A stretch of 64,000 bases of DNA from Pseudomonas sp. JQ170C (GTDB lineage Bacteria; Pseudomonadota; Gammaproteobacteria; Pseudomonadales; Pseudomonadaceae). The DNA lies in the NCBI RefSeq assembly GCF_035581345.1, contig NZ_CP141608.1, forward strand, positions 5,486,501-5,550,500. The letters run 5' to 3'. Positions 16,453 through 25,722 of the stretch are shown piece after piece. Position numbers and translations under genes: made by a program. A model generated the notes under the pieces. The model ran no database searches. It worked only from the letters and a program-made list of their open reading frames with translations, and was not told where the DNA came from. Position 1 is the first letter of the stretch, and each line of letters begins with the position of its first letter.

Positions 16453-17374
16453 GGATTTTCGCCAACTGCGTTATTTCGTCGCGGTGTATGAAGAGGGCCA
16501 TGTCGGCCGGGCTGCCGAGCGGCTGTCGTTGTCGCAACCGGCCCTCTCGCAGCAGATCCGCCAACTCGAACACAGCCTGGATGTCAGCCTGTTCGAGCGC
16601 GGCAACAAACGCCTGTTGCCCACCCTGGCCGCGCACACTTTGTACAACCACGCCCTGCCCTTGCTCGACGGCCTGCAGCGGGCTCGCGAGGCCCTGCGCA
16701 ACTTCAAGGGCCAGTCGCTGCGCACCCTGGCCATTGGCGTTTTGCAAACCGTGCGCCCGAGCCTGGTGCCACAGCTGCTCGACCGGGTGCGCAAGGCACA
16801 GCCGCATCTGGTGGTACAGATCTACGAGCTATCGGGCCTGGAAATCGAACGGCGGTTGCTCAATGGCAGCCTGGATATCGGTATCAGCTACCTGCCGCCC
16901 CGCCAGCCCGGCCTTCACGGTTTGCTGCTGTATGAAGATGAGTTGCAGCTGGTAATCCCCAGCTCCCACCCTCTGCGTGAATTCAAGAAAGTCTCGCTCA
17001 AGCAGGCGGCAGAACTGCCCATGCTGCTGCTCGGCGAAGAGTTTCAGGTGCGGCAGATCTGGCAGACGCAACTGGCCAACCTCGGGCGGCGTCCACAGGT
17101 GCAGGCCGAGATGAACAATATGGGCGGGATTCTCGACAGCCTGGCGCATACCTCACTGGCAACGGTGTTGCCGGGACGGGCCAAGGAAGTGGTCGAGGAC
17201 GATCAGGAGCTGCTCTGGAAGCCCCTGAGCGAACCACGGGTGCCGTTGAAGATAGGCCTGGTGTTTCGCGATGCGCAGCGCCAGCAGGCGTCGGTGGAGC
17301 TGCTGCGTACACTGCTGGAGGAGGAAGCCGATCCCCGTCAGATCGGGGTGTCGCCGCTGGATGTGCTGGGCTGA
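16451..17374 (+). CDS. LysR-family transcriptional regulator (307 aa)
   Basis: The N-terminal winged helix is canonical (MDFRQLRYFVAVYEEGHVGRAA and SLSQPALSQQIRQLE). The remainder (about 90-295) is the periplasmic-binding-like effector domain, in the CynR/CbbR-like group by its GQSLRTLAIGV and DIGISYLP segments. It is divergent from the class III aminotransferase and likely controls it. The ribosome site is poor, with only GATAAG before the ATG. The start codon overlaps a T-N11-A repeat, consistent with autoregulation. A terminator follows 35 bases after the stop. Confidence 0.9.
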   Translation: MDFRQLRYFVAVYEEGHVGRAAERLSLSQPALSQQIRQLEHSLDVSLFERGNKRLLPTLAAHTLYNHALPLLDGLQRAREALRNFKGQSLRTLAIGVLQTVRPSLVPQLLDRVRKAQPHLVVQIYELSGLEIERRLLNGSLDIGISYLPPRQPGLHGLLLYEDELQLVIPSSHPLREFKKVSLKQAAELPMLLLGEEFQVRQIWQTQLANLGRRPQVQAEMNNMGGILDSLAHTSLATVLPGRAKEVVEDDQELLWKPLSEPRVPLKIGLVFRDAQRQQASVELLRTLLEEEADPRQIGVSPLDVLG

Positions 17375-17408
17375 TGCAGCCTGGCACTTTTCTTCAGGCA
17401 AAAGAAAA

Positions 17409-17427
17409 CCCCGCCGAAGCGGGGCTT
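17409..17427. terminator. Intrinsic terminator after the LysR gene
   Basis: CCCCGC (17409-17414) pairs with GCGGGG (17419-17424) around a CGAA tetraloop, with AAAA before and CTTT after. The tail is weak for the plus strand. The A run gives a better T tail for transcripts from the minus-strand acyl-CoA dehydrogenase gene, so it may serve both. Confidence 0.7.
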
Positions 17428-17613
17428 TGCAGACTATTTCCCTGACATCCATTTCGCCCCGCCACCCTGGCAGGAATCCTTCGTGTCCATGTTCTGTACA
17501 GTGCGCTTCCTGCGCGACGTCCATGTAAGAAGATTAACTGTGGATCCAATCTTCCGATAGAGGCGAAAAGTCACCGCGTTGTGTAGGAAAAAGCTTACAA
17601 ACTCCAAACCCTG

Positions 17614-19392
17614 TTAAAACTGGGCTGCCTCTAGCAGGTACAGCGACTCGCTACCGGCTTTTACCGAGGCGCTGAGCGAGTGGATACGCGGCAGCAAACG
17701 GTCGAAGTAGAAGCGTGCAGTGCCCAACTTGCTGGCGTAGAAATCATCCTCGCCCTGCTTGGCCAGCGCCGTGCGGGCCATCAGTGCCCACATGTAGGCA
17801 TAGGCGGTGTAGCCGAACGCCTGCAGGTACTCCACCGACGCAGCGCCGATTTCGTTCGGGTTGTTCTTGGCCCGGTCCAGTACCCAGGCGGTGAGGTCGT
17901 CGAGGTTGTCCAGGGCGGCGTTCAGCGGTTTGACGAACGCTTCCAGGTCGGCATCGGCACTGGCGGTGAAATGGCGAATCTCGTCGGCGAACAGCTTGTA
18001 CAGCGCGCCACCGCTACCGACCACCTTGCGCCCCATCAAGTCCAGTGCCTGGATGCCGTTGGTGCCTTCGTAGATCTGGGTAATGCGCACATCACGCACC
18101 AGTTGCTCCTGGCCCCACTCACGGATGTAACCGTGTCCACCGAACACTTGCTGGCCGTGTACCGCCGACTCGAGGCCAAGGTCGGTCAGGAACGCCTTGG
18201 AAACCGGAGTCAGCAACGCAACAAGCTCTTCAGCACGCTTGCGGGTAGTGGCGTCTTCGCTGTACTTGGCGGTGTCCAACTGCATGGCTACGTAGGTGGA
18301 GAACGCACGGCCGCCCTCGTTCAACGCCTTCATGGTCAGCAGCATGCGACGCACGTCCGGGTGGACGATGATCGGGTCGGCAACCTTGTCCTTGGCTTGC
18401 GGCCCCATGGGTGCGCGGCTTTGCAGACGGTCGCGGGCGTATTCGATCGCGTTCTGATAGGAGCGCTCCGCCGTGGCCAGGCCCTGGATACCGACACCAA
18501 GGCGCTCGTAGTTCATCATGGTGAACATCGCCGCCAGGCCTTTGTTCGGCTCGCCGACCAGATAGCCAACGGCCTCATCGAAGTTCATCACGCAGGTAGC
18601 CGAGGCCTGGATGCCCATCTTGTGCTCGATCGAACCGCAGTTGGCCGGGTTGCGAGCACCCAGGCTGCCATCGGCGTTGACCAGGAACTTGGGCACCAGG
18701 AACAGCGAGATCCCCTTTGGCCCAGCCGGTGCATCCGGCAGCTTGGCCAGCACCAGGTGGATAATGTTCTCGGTCAGGTCGTGTTCACCGCCGGTGATGA
18801 AGATCTTGGTGCCGCTGACCTTGTAGCTGCCATCGGCCTGGGGCTCGGCCTTGGTGCGAATGATCCCCAGGTCTGTACCCGCATGCGGCTCGGTCAGGCA
18901 CATGGAGCCTGCCCAGACACCGGCATACATGTTCGGCAGGTAGGTTTCCTTGAGTTCATCGCTGGCGTGGGCGTTGATCGACAGGCACGCACCGGCGGTC
19001 AGCATCGGGTACAGGCCGAAGGCCAGGCTCGACGAATTGACCATTTCCTCGACCTGGGCCGAGATCACCTTGGGCATGCCCATGCCACCGTAGGCAGGGT
19101 CGCCGCCTACGCCCACCCAACCGCCTTCGGCGTAGGTTTTGTAGGCGTCGATGAAGCCTGCGGGGGTGCGCACTGCACCGTTGTCCCAATGGCACCCTTC
19201 TTCATCGCCGCTGCGGCTCAGTGGCGCGATGCTCTTGCCAGTGACCTTGCCGGCCTCCTCCAGCACCGCCAGGGCGGTCTCTTCATCAACGGCTTCGGCC
19301 AGGCCGGGCAATTGTGCCCAGAGCTTGGATACCTCGAAGACTTCATTGAGGACGAAGCGCATATCGCGCAGGGGCGCTTTATAGTCAGCCAT
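17614..19392 (-). CDS. Acyl-CoA dehydrogenase, FadE-like with C-terminal extension (592 aa)
   Basis: Acyl-CoA dehydrogenase landmarks occur in order: CLTEPHAGTDLG (FAD/substrate), KVSGTKIFITGGEHD, KMGIQASATCVMNF and a C-terminal FGGHGYIREWGQEQLVRD, then an extra helical domain of about 130 residues. These longer enzymes act on medium or aromatic acyl-CoAs in beta-oxidation. It is paralogous to the gene at 21015 (both open DYKAPLRD) and is separated from it by a diguanylate cyclase gene. P. aeruginosa has a similar pair (PA0508 and PA0506 by recollection). The ATG at 19392 is preceded by GAGAGG. An 18-base inverted repeat lies in its leader. Confidence 0.9.
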   Translation of the reverse strand: MADYKAPLRDMRFVLNEVFEVSKLWAQLPGLAEAVDEETALAVLEEAGKVTGKSIAPLSRSGDEEGCHWDNGAVRTPAGFIDAYKTYAEGGWVGVGGDPAYGGMGMPKVISAQVEEMVNSSSLAFGLYPMLTAGACLSINAHASDELKETYLPNMYAGVWAGSMCLTEPHAGTDLGIIRTKAEPQADGSYKVSGTKIFITGGEHDLTENIIHLVLAKLPDAPAGPKGISLFLVPKFLVNADGSLGARNPANCGSIEHKMGIQASATCVMNFDEAVGYLVGEPNKGLAAMFTMMNYERLGVGIQGLATAERSYQNAIEYARDRLQSRAPMGPQAKDKVADPIIVHPDVRRMLLTMKALNEGGRAFSTYVAMQLDTAKYSEDATTRKRAEELVALLTPVSKAFLTDLGLESAVHGQQVFGGHGYIREWGQEQLVRDVRITQIYEGTNGIQALDLMGRKVVGSGGALYKLFADEIRHFTASADADLEAFVKPLNAALDNLDDLTAWVLDRAKNNPNEIGAASVEYLQAFGYTAYAYMWALMARTALAKQGEDDFYASKLGTARFYFDRLLPRIHSLSASVKAGSESLYLLEAAQF

Positions 19393-19417
19393 GGCAACCT
19401 CTCACACTTGAGTCGGG

Positions 19418-19435
19418 ACGGTCCTACAGGACCGT
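19418..19435. promoter_or_regulatory. Inverted repeat in the leader of the acyl-CoA dehydrogenase gene
   Basis: ACGGTCC-TACA-GGACCGT is a perfect seven-base inverted repeat 26-43 bases upstream of the start codon at 19392. It has no T run on the minus strand, so it is not an obvious terminator. It could be an operator or a leader hairpin. Confidence 0.45.
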
Positions 19436-19514
19436 TTCACTGTTTTGAAGTCAGTGTACCCGAACAACTTTTGCGAGACATAGGGTCATCTAGCGACCAA
19501 ATAGTCACTTACAG

Positions 19515-20798
19515 TCACACAGTGCGTACCGCGCCCCGCTTGGCCTGATGACCATGGGCCATGACGCAGTTGCGCCCCGCGCCCTTGGCGCTGTAGAGCG
19601 CCTGGTCGGCCGATTTGAGCACTTCGTCGGGTGAGCGGTGATCTGCCAGACGCTCGCTGACGCCAATGCTGATCGTCACCGACACACTGGACGCCGCCGA
19701 TGCCCCACGCCGCTGCCGCCCCTGGTAATCGTCGTGGGGCCGGCTGTCCTGGTTCCGCAGTTGAATGTTGTAGTTGGCAATCACCTCGCGCACCGCCTCC
19801 AGGTGCGGCATGCACTCCTCGATACTCTTGCCGGCGAACACCAGGGCAAATTCCTCGCCGCCATAGCGGTAGGCACGACCGCCACCGGTCACCTTGGACA
19901 GCTTGCTGGCCACCAGGCGCAGCACCTGGTCACCGACATCGTGGCCGTGGGTGTCGTTGAATTTCTTGAAGTGATCGACGTCGGTCATTGCAAGCACATA
20001 GTTGCGCCCCAGGCGCTGCATGCGCTCGTTGAGGGCGCGGCGACCCGGCAGGCCGGTCAGCTCATCGCGAAAGGCCATTTGATAAGCCTCATGAGAAACC
20101 GCCGCAGCGATCATCAGCATCACCTGGCTGCACATGATGTTCAGGGTGAACGGCAGGATGAAGGTTTGCGGCAGCATCCAGAAAATCCCGATCAGGCCAA
20201 TGATCTGCGCGGCATGCAGAGGCCTGGGCTCGCGCAGGTACTGCACCACCAGCACCCCGAAGGCAATGAAGAACACGGGATAGGCCAATTGGATCAGGCT
20301 CATCCACTGGCCATGCAGCGACGGCCAGCGGATCTCCGCCAGCCAGCCGAGCAGCACCTGTGGGTAACTCTGCTCCAGCCCCAGCGCCACGCTCCCGACC
20401 GCCAGCAATACGGCGAAGCGCGCGACCATGTCCTGGAACAAGTGCGTGCGTTCCTGCCAGGCGCTGTACAAGGTGAACATCAGGGGCAATAGCAGGCAGA
20501 CCAGGTGGAAGACCACCGCGGCATCCTCGCGTACCCGGCCGTTGTCCCGGTAGAAATCGGTCTGGGTATCGAGCAGGTAATAGGCGATGTACACCGTGAC
20601 CATCAGGAACAGTTCGCGCTGGCGGCGATAAACGGCGCAGTAGGCGCCGCCCAACAACAGGACCAGGGTAGGCAAGACATTGAACAGCGACGTGAAGAAG
20701 ACGCTGAGGTCCCTCACATAGGCGGCCGCGAGCCCCGACACCAGCAAACAGACGGATGGCAGGAAGTGGCTCGGGCGTACAGCGGATAAACGAAACAA
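19515..20798 (-). CDS. Membrane diguanylate cyclase with GGEEF domain (427 aa)
   Basis: The first 240 residues hold about six hydrophobic helices forming a membrane sensor of unknown ligand. The C-terminal domain (about 245-425) is GGDEF-type, with an intact active-site loop YRYGGEEFALV and the metal-binding segment AMTDVDHFKKFNDTHGHDVGD, so c-di-GMP synthesis is expected. The RxxD product-inhibition site is not visible at its usual place before the GGEEF loop. A longer-than-usual basic, Ser-rich insert (around LRNQDSRPHDDYQG) precedes the last strands. It lies between two acyl-CoA dehydrogenase genes on the same strand, with gaps large enough for its own promoter. Confidence 0.9.
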   Translation of the reverse strand: MFRLSAVRPSHFLPSVCLLVSGLAAAYVRDLSVFFTSLFNVLPTLVLLLGGAYCAVYRRQRELFLMVTVYIAYYLLDTQTDFYRDNGRVREDAAVVFHLVCLLLPLMFTLYSAWQERTHLFQDMVARFAVLLAVGSVALGLEQSYPQVLLGWLAEIRWPSLHGQWMSLIQLAYPVFFIAFGVLVVQYLREPRPLHAAQIIGLIGIFWMLPQTFILPFTLNIMCSQVMLMIAAAVSHEAYQMAFRDELTGLPGRRALNERMQRLGRNYVLAMTDVDHFKKFNDTHGHDVGDQVLRLVASKLSKVTGGGRAYRYGGEEFALVFAGKSIEECMPHLEAVREVIANYNIQLRNQDSRPHDDYQGRQRRGASAASSVSVTISIGVSERLADHRSPDEVLKSADQALYSAKGAGRNCVMAHGHQAKRGAVRTV

Positions 20799-20886
20799 GG
20801 GTAATCTCCGACCCGGCAGATCAATAATGGCATTGTGCCTTTAATGTGTCGGCAGCGCTCATGAATAGATGAGCGCCATTGTCGGA

Positions 20887-20957
20887 GTAGGCGTGGGTTT
20901 GACCCGCGAGCGGGTCTGGCAGATGTACTGCAATCGCGGGGCGAGCCCGCTCCTACA
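20887..20957 (+). repeat. REP pair, left copy degenerate
   Basis: The right copy (20933-20957) matches the REP consensus well. The left copy (20887-20911) shows several substitutions in the core but keeps the stem. It lies between the cyclase and the second acyl-CoA dehydrogenase gene. Confidence 0.88.
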
Positions 20958-20970
20958 GATGCAAAAAAAA

Positions 20971-20994
20971 ACGCCTGCCGGTGAGGGCAGGCGT
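20971..20994 (-). terminator. Terminator of the second acyl-CoA dehydrogenase gene
   Basis: ACGCCTGCC pairs with GGCAGGCGT (20971-20979 with 20986-20994). Nine A on the plus strand before the stem give a strong T run for the minus-strand transcript, 21 bases after the stop codon at 21015. Confidence 0.9.
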
Positions 20995-21014
20995 TTTCGC
21001 TACAGCGCTGTGAC

Positions 21015-22820
21015 TCAGTACGAGAGACCGAAGTGCTCTTCGTTCATGTCCATCAGGTTGTTGGCACCCGACAGCATGGTTGCTACGTGAGTGCGGGTAC
21101 GCGGCAGGATGCGCTGGAAGTAGAAGCGCGCGGTCTGCAGCTTGGCGGTGTAGAAGGCTTCTTCGCTGGTGCCGGCAGCCAGTTTCTCGGCAGCCAGGCG
21201 TGCCATGTCGGCCCAGAAGTAGGCCAGGCAGGCGTAGCCGGAGTACATCAGGTAATCCACCGAAGCGGCACCGACTTCTTCGCGGTCTTTCATCGCAGCC
21301 ATGCCGACCTTCATGGTCAGCTCGCCCCACTCTTTGTTCAGTTGGGCCAGCGGTGCAACGAACTCGCTGATGGCTTCGTTGCCTTCGTTACCCTGGCAGA
21401 ACTTGTGCACGATCTTGGTGAAGCCCTTGAGCGCTTCGCCCTGGGTCATCAGCACTTTACGGCCGAGCAGGTCCAGCGCCTGGATGCCGGTGGTGCCTTC
21501 GTACAGCATGGAGATACGGCTGTCGCGAACGTTCTGCTCCATGCCCCACTCGGCGATGAAGCCGTGGCCGCCATAGATCTGTACGCCGTGGTTGGCCGCT
21601 TCAAAGCCGACTTCAGTCATGAAGGCCTTGGCGATCGGCGTCATGAACGCCAGCAGTGCGTCGGCTTTCTTCTTCTCTTCTTCGTCCTGGCTGTACTTGA
21701 CGATGTCGACCTGCTTGGCAGTGAAGTAGACCATGGCACGGTTGCCTTCGGCGAAGGCCTTCATGGTCAGCAGCATACGACGTACATCCGGGTGCACGAT
21801 GATCGGGTCAGCGGCTTTTTCCGGTGCTTTCGGGCCAGTTAGCGAACGCATTTGCAGGCGGTCGCGAGCGTATTTCAGGCCACCCTGGAACGCTACTTCA
21901 GCGTGGGCCAGGCCTTGCAGCGCGGTACCCAGGCGAGCGGTGTTCATGAAGGTGAACATGCAGTTCAGGCCTTTGTTGGCCGGGCCGATCAGGTAGCCGG
22001 TAGCCGCGTCGAAGTTCATCACGCAGGTAGCGTTGCCGTGGATGCCCATCTTGTGTTCGAGGGAGCCACAGGACACCGCGTTACGCTCGCCCACGGTGCC
22101 TTCGGCGGTCGGCAGGAACTTCGGCACGATGAACAGGGAAATACCTTTGGTGCCAGCCGGTGCATCGGGCAGGCGGGCCAGTACGATGTGGACGATGTTG
22201 TCGGCCATGTCGTGTTCACCGGCCGAGATGAAGATCTTGGTGCCGGTGACTTTGTAGGAACCGTCAGCCTGAGGTTCGGCCTTGGTGCGCAGCATGCCCA
22301 GGTCGGTACCGCAGTGTGGCTCGGTCAGGCACATGGTGCCGGTCCACTCGCCGGATACCAGCTTGGTCAGGTAGGTCTCTTGCTGCTCGGCGGTGCCGTG
22401 CTCGGAGATGGTGTTCATCGCGCCGTGAGACAGGCCTGGGTACATGCCCCAGGACCAGTTCGACTCACCGACCATTTCGCTGACCGCCAGGCCCAGCGAC
22501 TCCGGCAGACCCTGACCGCCGTGATCGACGTCATGGGCCAGGCTCGGCCAGCCGCCTTCGACGAACTGCTTGTAGGCTTCCTTGAAACCGGTCGGGGTCT
22601 TAACGCCCGACTCGCTCCAGGTGCAGCCTTCCAGGTCACCCACACGGTTCAGCGGAGCCAGTACCTGTTCACAAAACTTGGCGCCTTCCTCGAGGATGGC
22701 ATTCACCATGTCTGGAGTGGCGTCCTGGCAAGCCGGCAGGCTCTGATAGTGCGCTTCGTAGCCGAGCAGCTCGTCACGAACGAAGCGAATATCACGCAAG
22801 GGGGCTTTGTAATCAGGCAT
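21015..22820 (-). CDS. Acyl-CoA dehydrogenase, FadE-like paralogue (601 aa)
   Basis: Same architecture as the gene at 17614, with [50 protein letters not shown] and [19 protein letters not shown], plus a C-terminal helical domain. It performs the first oxidation of beta-oxidation. From memory, the P. putida KT2440 orthologue was described as an inducible phenylacyl-CoA dehydrogenase, so aromatic or medium-chain acyl-CoAs are likely substrates. The ATG at 22820 has GAGG nine bases upstream. Two overlapping PsrA-type boxes lie about 75-100 bases upstream, suggesting induction by long-chain fatty acids. Confidence 0.92.
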   Translation of the reverse strand: MPDYKAPLRDIRFVRDELLGYEAHYQSLPACQDATPDMVNAILEEGAKFCEQVLAPLNRVGDLEGCTWSESGVKTPTGFKEAYKQFVEGGWPSLAHDVDHGGQGLPESLGLAVSEMVGESNWSWGMYPGLSHGAMNTISEHGTAEQQETYLTKLVSGEWTGTMCLTEPHCGTDLGMLRTKAEPQADGSYKVTGTKIFISAGEHDMADNIVHIVLARLPDAPAGTKGISLFIVPKFLPTAEGTVGERNAVSCGSLEHKMGIHGNATCVMNFDAATGYLIGPANKGLNCMFTFMNTARLGTALQGLAHAEVAFQGGLKYARDRLQMRSLTGPKAPEKAADPIIVHPDVRRMLLTMKAFAEGNRAMVYFTAKQVDIVKYSQDEEEKKKADALLAFMTPIAKAFMTEVGFEAANHGVQIYGGHGFIAEWGMEQNVRDSRISMLYEGTTGIQALDLLGRKVLMTQGEALKGFTKIVHKFCQGNEGNEAISEFVAPLAQLNKEWGELTMKVGMAAMKDREEVGAASVDYLMYSGYACLAYFWADMARLAAEKLAAGTSEEAFYTAKLQTARFYFQRILPRTRTHVATMLSGANNLMDMNEEHFGLSY

Positions 22821-22894
22821 AGCGATGAACCTCGACTGATGAATCCTGGATAGGGAGACCGCGATATACCGACCAGCTCTAGGCGGCTTTCGGT

Positions 22895-22921
22895 CAAACA
22901 GTTGTTTGAAACATACGTTTA
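22895..22921. promoter_or_regulatory. Two overlapping PsrA-type operators upstream of the acyl-CoA dehydrogenase gene
   Basis: CAAAC-AGTT-GTTTG (22895-22908) is an exact match to the Pseudomonas PsrA form G/CAAAC-N4-GTTTG/C. A second, GAAAC-ATAC-GTTTA (22908-22921), shares one base with it and differs only in the last position. PsrA is the fatty-acid-responsive repressor of beta-oxidation genes. Confidence 0.65.
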
Positions 22922-23087
22922 CGCCGAAAACTTGTCAAGCATCAACCAGAGGGCAGTTCTGCCATGCCAGACTGCGCGATCGTCGTGGAAAAAATGCCTG
23001 AAACAGGCAGCCGGGCGCCCACCTGCAAGGCCAGGGCACTGATACACAAAGATTAGTTGAAGGCTCGCAGCGTGTGCGGCGGGAGGT

Positions 23088-23384
23088 TCAGGCGTAGGTG
23101 TCGATCAGGGTGCCGAGCATTTCGTCCGATGCTTTGGCCAATTTGACACCTATTTCGACCTGATGCTTGCCCAGGGCCATTTCCACGTTGCTGGTGGCCA
23201 GGTCCATCTGCTGGCTGCGATCGACCGCGCGCAGGCGCTCGGCCTGATAGTCGCTGGACTGGCTGGTGGCGGAACGCTCTACGGTGGTGTTGGCGATCTG
23301 GCTGGCGGCTTGATCGACCCGCTGGTGCCCGGCCTGCATTGCGCCAAGGCCGGCATAAAACACTGAGCTGCCCGAGATTTCCAT
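23088..23384 (-). CDS. Mini flagellar-rod-like protein of unknown function (98 aa)
   Basis: The N-terminus (FYAGLGAMQAGHQRVDQAAS then QIANTTVERS) resembles the first helix and NIAN motif of flagellar rod and hook proteins (FlgB/C/E/F/G). The C-terminus (VEIGVKLAKASDEMLGTLID) resembles their closing amphipathic helix. The middle is very short, so only a D0-like pair of helices could form, smaller than FlgB or FlgC (about 135-150 aa). No flagellar genes are nearby; bioD follows and an acyl-CoA dehydrogenase lies upstream. I recall an unnamed homologue in the same place in P. aeruginosa. Function unknown; the similarity was judged by eye. Confidence 0.65.
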   Translation of the reverse strand: MEISGSSVFYAGLGAMQAGHQRVDQAASQIANTTVERSATSQSSDYQAERLRAVDRSQQMDLATSNVEMALGKHQVEIGVKLAKASDEMLGTLIDTYA

Positions 23385-23491
23385 GTCAAAACTCCCTGTC
23401 GCTGAAGGCGAACAGCCCCCATTGAAGCAAACCTTGCGGTAAAAGGCCCGTTGAAATCAGTAATGGCATGTAGCCACACGATAGACGCGGG

Positions 23492-24172
23492 CTAGTCCAG
23501 CAAATCCAGCTGCAAGTGCTCTGCCACCAGTTCTGCCGACGCCTGCTTGAGCTTTGGCACCCGTCCAAGGCACGGTGCCGGCAACCGCTCGGCAAGGCTG
23601 GCGAGGTTTTCCTCCAGGCGCGAAGTGCGCGGATCGACAATATTGGCCACCCAACCGGCCAATTGCAGACCGTCTCGGGCGATGGCCTCGGCGCTCAGCA
23701 ATGCGTGGTTGATACAGCCCAGGCGCACACCCACCACCAGAATCACCGGCAGCTTCAAGGCAATAGCCAGGTCCGACAGATTGGCCTCGCCCGACAACGG
23801 CACACGCCAGCCACCGGCCCCCTCGATCAGGGTGAAGTCCGCTCCCTGCTCCAGAATCTGGCGCATGGGCGCCAACAGCGCTGGCACACTCAACGCCACA
23901 CCCGCCTCGCGGGCCGCCAGGTGCGGCGCGATTGCAGGCTCGAAGGCGAAGGGATTGACCTGTTCATAGGGCAGCTTGTGCGAACTCTGCGCGATCAATG
24001 CCAGCGCATCGTCATTGCGCAGCCCCTTGGCCGTGACTGCGCATCCTGACGCCACGGGCTTCGCGCCCAGGGTGCTCAAGCCCGCTTGTTGCGCGGCATA
24101 CAGCAACCCTGCGGCAATGGTGGTCTTACCGACGTCTGTGTCGGTGCCAGCGATGAAATAGGCTGGGCTCAT
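23492..24172 (-). CDS. bioD: Dethiobiotin synthetase (226 aa)
   Basis: BioD closes the ureido ring of dethiobiotin from 7,8-diaminopelargonate, CO2 and ATP. The P-loop GTDTDVGKTT is at residues 9-18, followed by the KPVASG motif and the IEGAGGWRVPL segment. It is the last gene of the biotin operon, starting one base after the bioC stop codon, so it is translationally coupled. Length is normal. Confidence 0.96.
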   Translation of the reverse strand: MSPAYFIAGTDTDVGKTTIAAGLLYAAQQAGLSTLGAKPVASGCAVTAKGLRNDDALALIAQSSHKLPYEQVNPFAFEPAIAPHLAAREAGVALSVPALLAPMRQILEQGADFTLIEGAGGWRVPLSGEANLSDLAIALKLPVILVVGVRLGCINHALLSAEAIARDGLQLAGWVANIVDPRTSRLEENLASLAERLPAPCLGRVPKLKQASAELVAEHLQLDLLD

Positions 24173-24173
24173 C

Positions 24174-24998
24174 TCACTCCCCTTCTAGCAACGGCTTTTG
24201 CAGTACACCGTAGACCACTTGATAAGTGGCGGGCAGTCCTTGCGCCTGACGAAACTGTTCGTAGGCTTGCAGCAAACCCTGCATCCGCGCCCGTCCGGTC
24301 AAACCGGCAGGACGCCCGGGGTTGAGGTTGTGCGCGCCCAGGGCCTTGAGTTCATGGGTCAGGCTGCGCACGTCAGGGTAGTACAGCACATGGGGCCGGG
24401 CCTCCAGGCTCAGCACCTGCAACTCGCTCTCGGCACACAGGCGCTGGTAATCGGCCATTTGCCGAAAGCGGTTCACATGCACCAGCCCATCCACCGCCTG
24501 CCAACTCTCGCGCAGCTCATGCAGGGTGCCGACGCACAGGCTGGCAAAGGCCAGCACGCCGCCCGGCTGCAAGGCTCGATGAGCCTCGGCAAGTACTGCA
24601 CGAAAGTCTGAACACCACTGCACTGCAAGGCTGGTAAAGATCAGCTCGACCCCCGCATCGCGCAACGGCAGACGCTCGGCATCACCAGCCACATGGTAGT
24701 GCGCCCCGCCCAGTGTTCGTGCGTGCTGGAGCATGCCTTCCGCGATGTCCACGGCAATGCCGCTTGCCTGTGGAAAACGTTGTTGCAAGGCGCGGCTGAA
24801 GCACCCCGTGCCACTGCCAAGATCCAGCCACCGCCGGGGTTCCAGGGCTGCGGGCAACTGCTCAAGCAATCGGTTGCCCACCGCCCGCTGCAATTCAGCG
24901 ACGCTGTCATAGCTGGCTGCTGCGCGGGAAAACGAGGCCGCCACCTGACGCTTGTCGGGCAGTGCACCGGGCAAGCCCGGTAGAGAAAGATCAGTCAT
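24174..24998 (-). CDS. bioC: Malonyl-ACP O-methyltransferase (274 aa)
   Basis: BioC methylates malonyl-ACP to disguise it for fatty-acid elongation toward pimeloyl-ACP. The SAM-binding motif [12 protein letters not shown] and the downstream [12 protein letters not shown] segment are typical. The ATG at 24998 overlaps the bioH stop by eight bases (ATGACTGA); an ATG four codons earlier is possible. Together with bioH it supplies the pimelate moiety. Confidence 0.94.
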   Translation of the reverse strand: MTDLSLPGLPGALPDKRQVAASFSRAAASYDSVAELQRAVGNRLLEQLPAALEPRRWLDLGSGTGCFSRALQQRFPQASGIAVDIAEGMLQHARTLGGAHYHVAGDAERLPLRDAGVELIFTSLAVQWCSDFRAVLAEAHRALQPGGVLAFASLCVGTLHELRESWQAVDGLVHVNRFRQMADYQRLCAESELQVLSLEARPHVLYYPDVRSLTHELKALGAHNLNPGRPAGLTGRARMQGLLQAYEQFRQAQGLPATYQVVYGVLQKPLLEGE

Positions 24999-25722
24999 CG
25001 CCACTCTCATGTACAAAGGCCTTGATTGCCGCCGCCAGCTCATGAGGTGTTTCCATCACAAAACCATGAGCACTGTCTTCCAACAGCCCGACTTCCACGT
25101 CAGGCAGTTCTTCCAGCAATACCCCGGCAACCTCGGCCGGCACCAGCCCGTCGCGCCCGGCAAACAGGTGCAACTGCGGGCCGCCGTAGGCTTGCAATGC
25201 CGCCCGGGTGTCGAGCTTGCCAAGCACTTCGAGCCCGGCCACCAACAGCTCTGGCGCAGGCTCCGGCAGGCTGGCGCCAAGCAGGCGCGCCAGGCTGCGA
25301 GGCTCTTCTGCCCCCTGGCTGCACAGCGACACAAAGCGCTTGAGGGTGACCTGGGTGTGATAGCGGCAACCTTCAAGAAAGGTCTGGAAGGTGTCTACCG
25401 CCATGCCGTGAGGCCAATCCGCGCGGCTGACAAAACTGAGGTTGCTGCCCAGGGTGATCAGGCCGCGGCAGTCATCGCCACGCCGTGCGGCCAGTTCGGC
25501 GGCGAGCATGCCGCCCAGCGACCAGCCGCCCAGCCAGACATTGCGTGGCAACTGGCGGTCCAGCTGATCGAGCCAGTCCTTCGGGTCATGGGAAGCAAGG
25601 TTCGGCAGGGCCTGGATCTCGACCCGCAATCCCGGGTCAATGGCGCGCAGGGATGCCACCAACGGCTGCAACGCAGAACTACCCAGGCCCCAGCCTGGCA
25701 ACAGAATCAGGTGATTACGCAT
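24991..25722 (-). CDS. bioH: Pimeloyl-ACP methyl ester carboxylesterase (243 aa)
   Basis: An alpha/beta hydrolase with oxyanion region LLPGWGLGS near the N-terminus, nucleophile elbow GGWSLGGML and a late SAHGF histidine. BioH removes the methyl group placed by BioC to release pimeloyl-ACP. The ATG at 25722 overlaps the bioF stop codon by eight bases. The partnership with bioC in one operon supports the E. coli-type BioC-BioH route rather than BioI or BioW. Confidence 0.93.
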   Translation of the reverse strand: MRNHLILLPGWGLGSSALQPLVASLRAIDPGLRVEIQALPNLASHDPKDWLDQLDRQLPRNVWLGGWSLGGMLAAELAARRGDDCRGLITLGSNLSFVSRADWPHGMAVDTFQTFLEGCRYHTQVTLKRFVSLCSQGAEEPRSLARLLGASLPEPAPELLVAGLEVLGKLDTRAALQAYGGPQLHLFAGRDGLVPAEVAGVLLEELPDVEVGLLEDSAHGFVMETPHELAAAIKAFVHESGDD

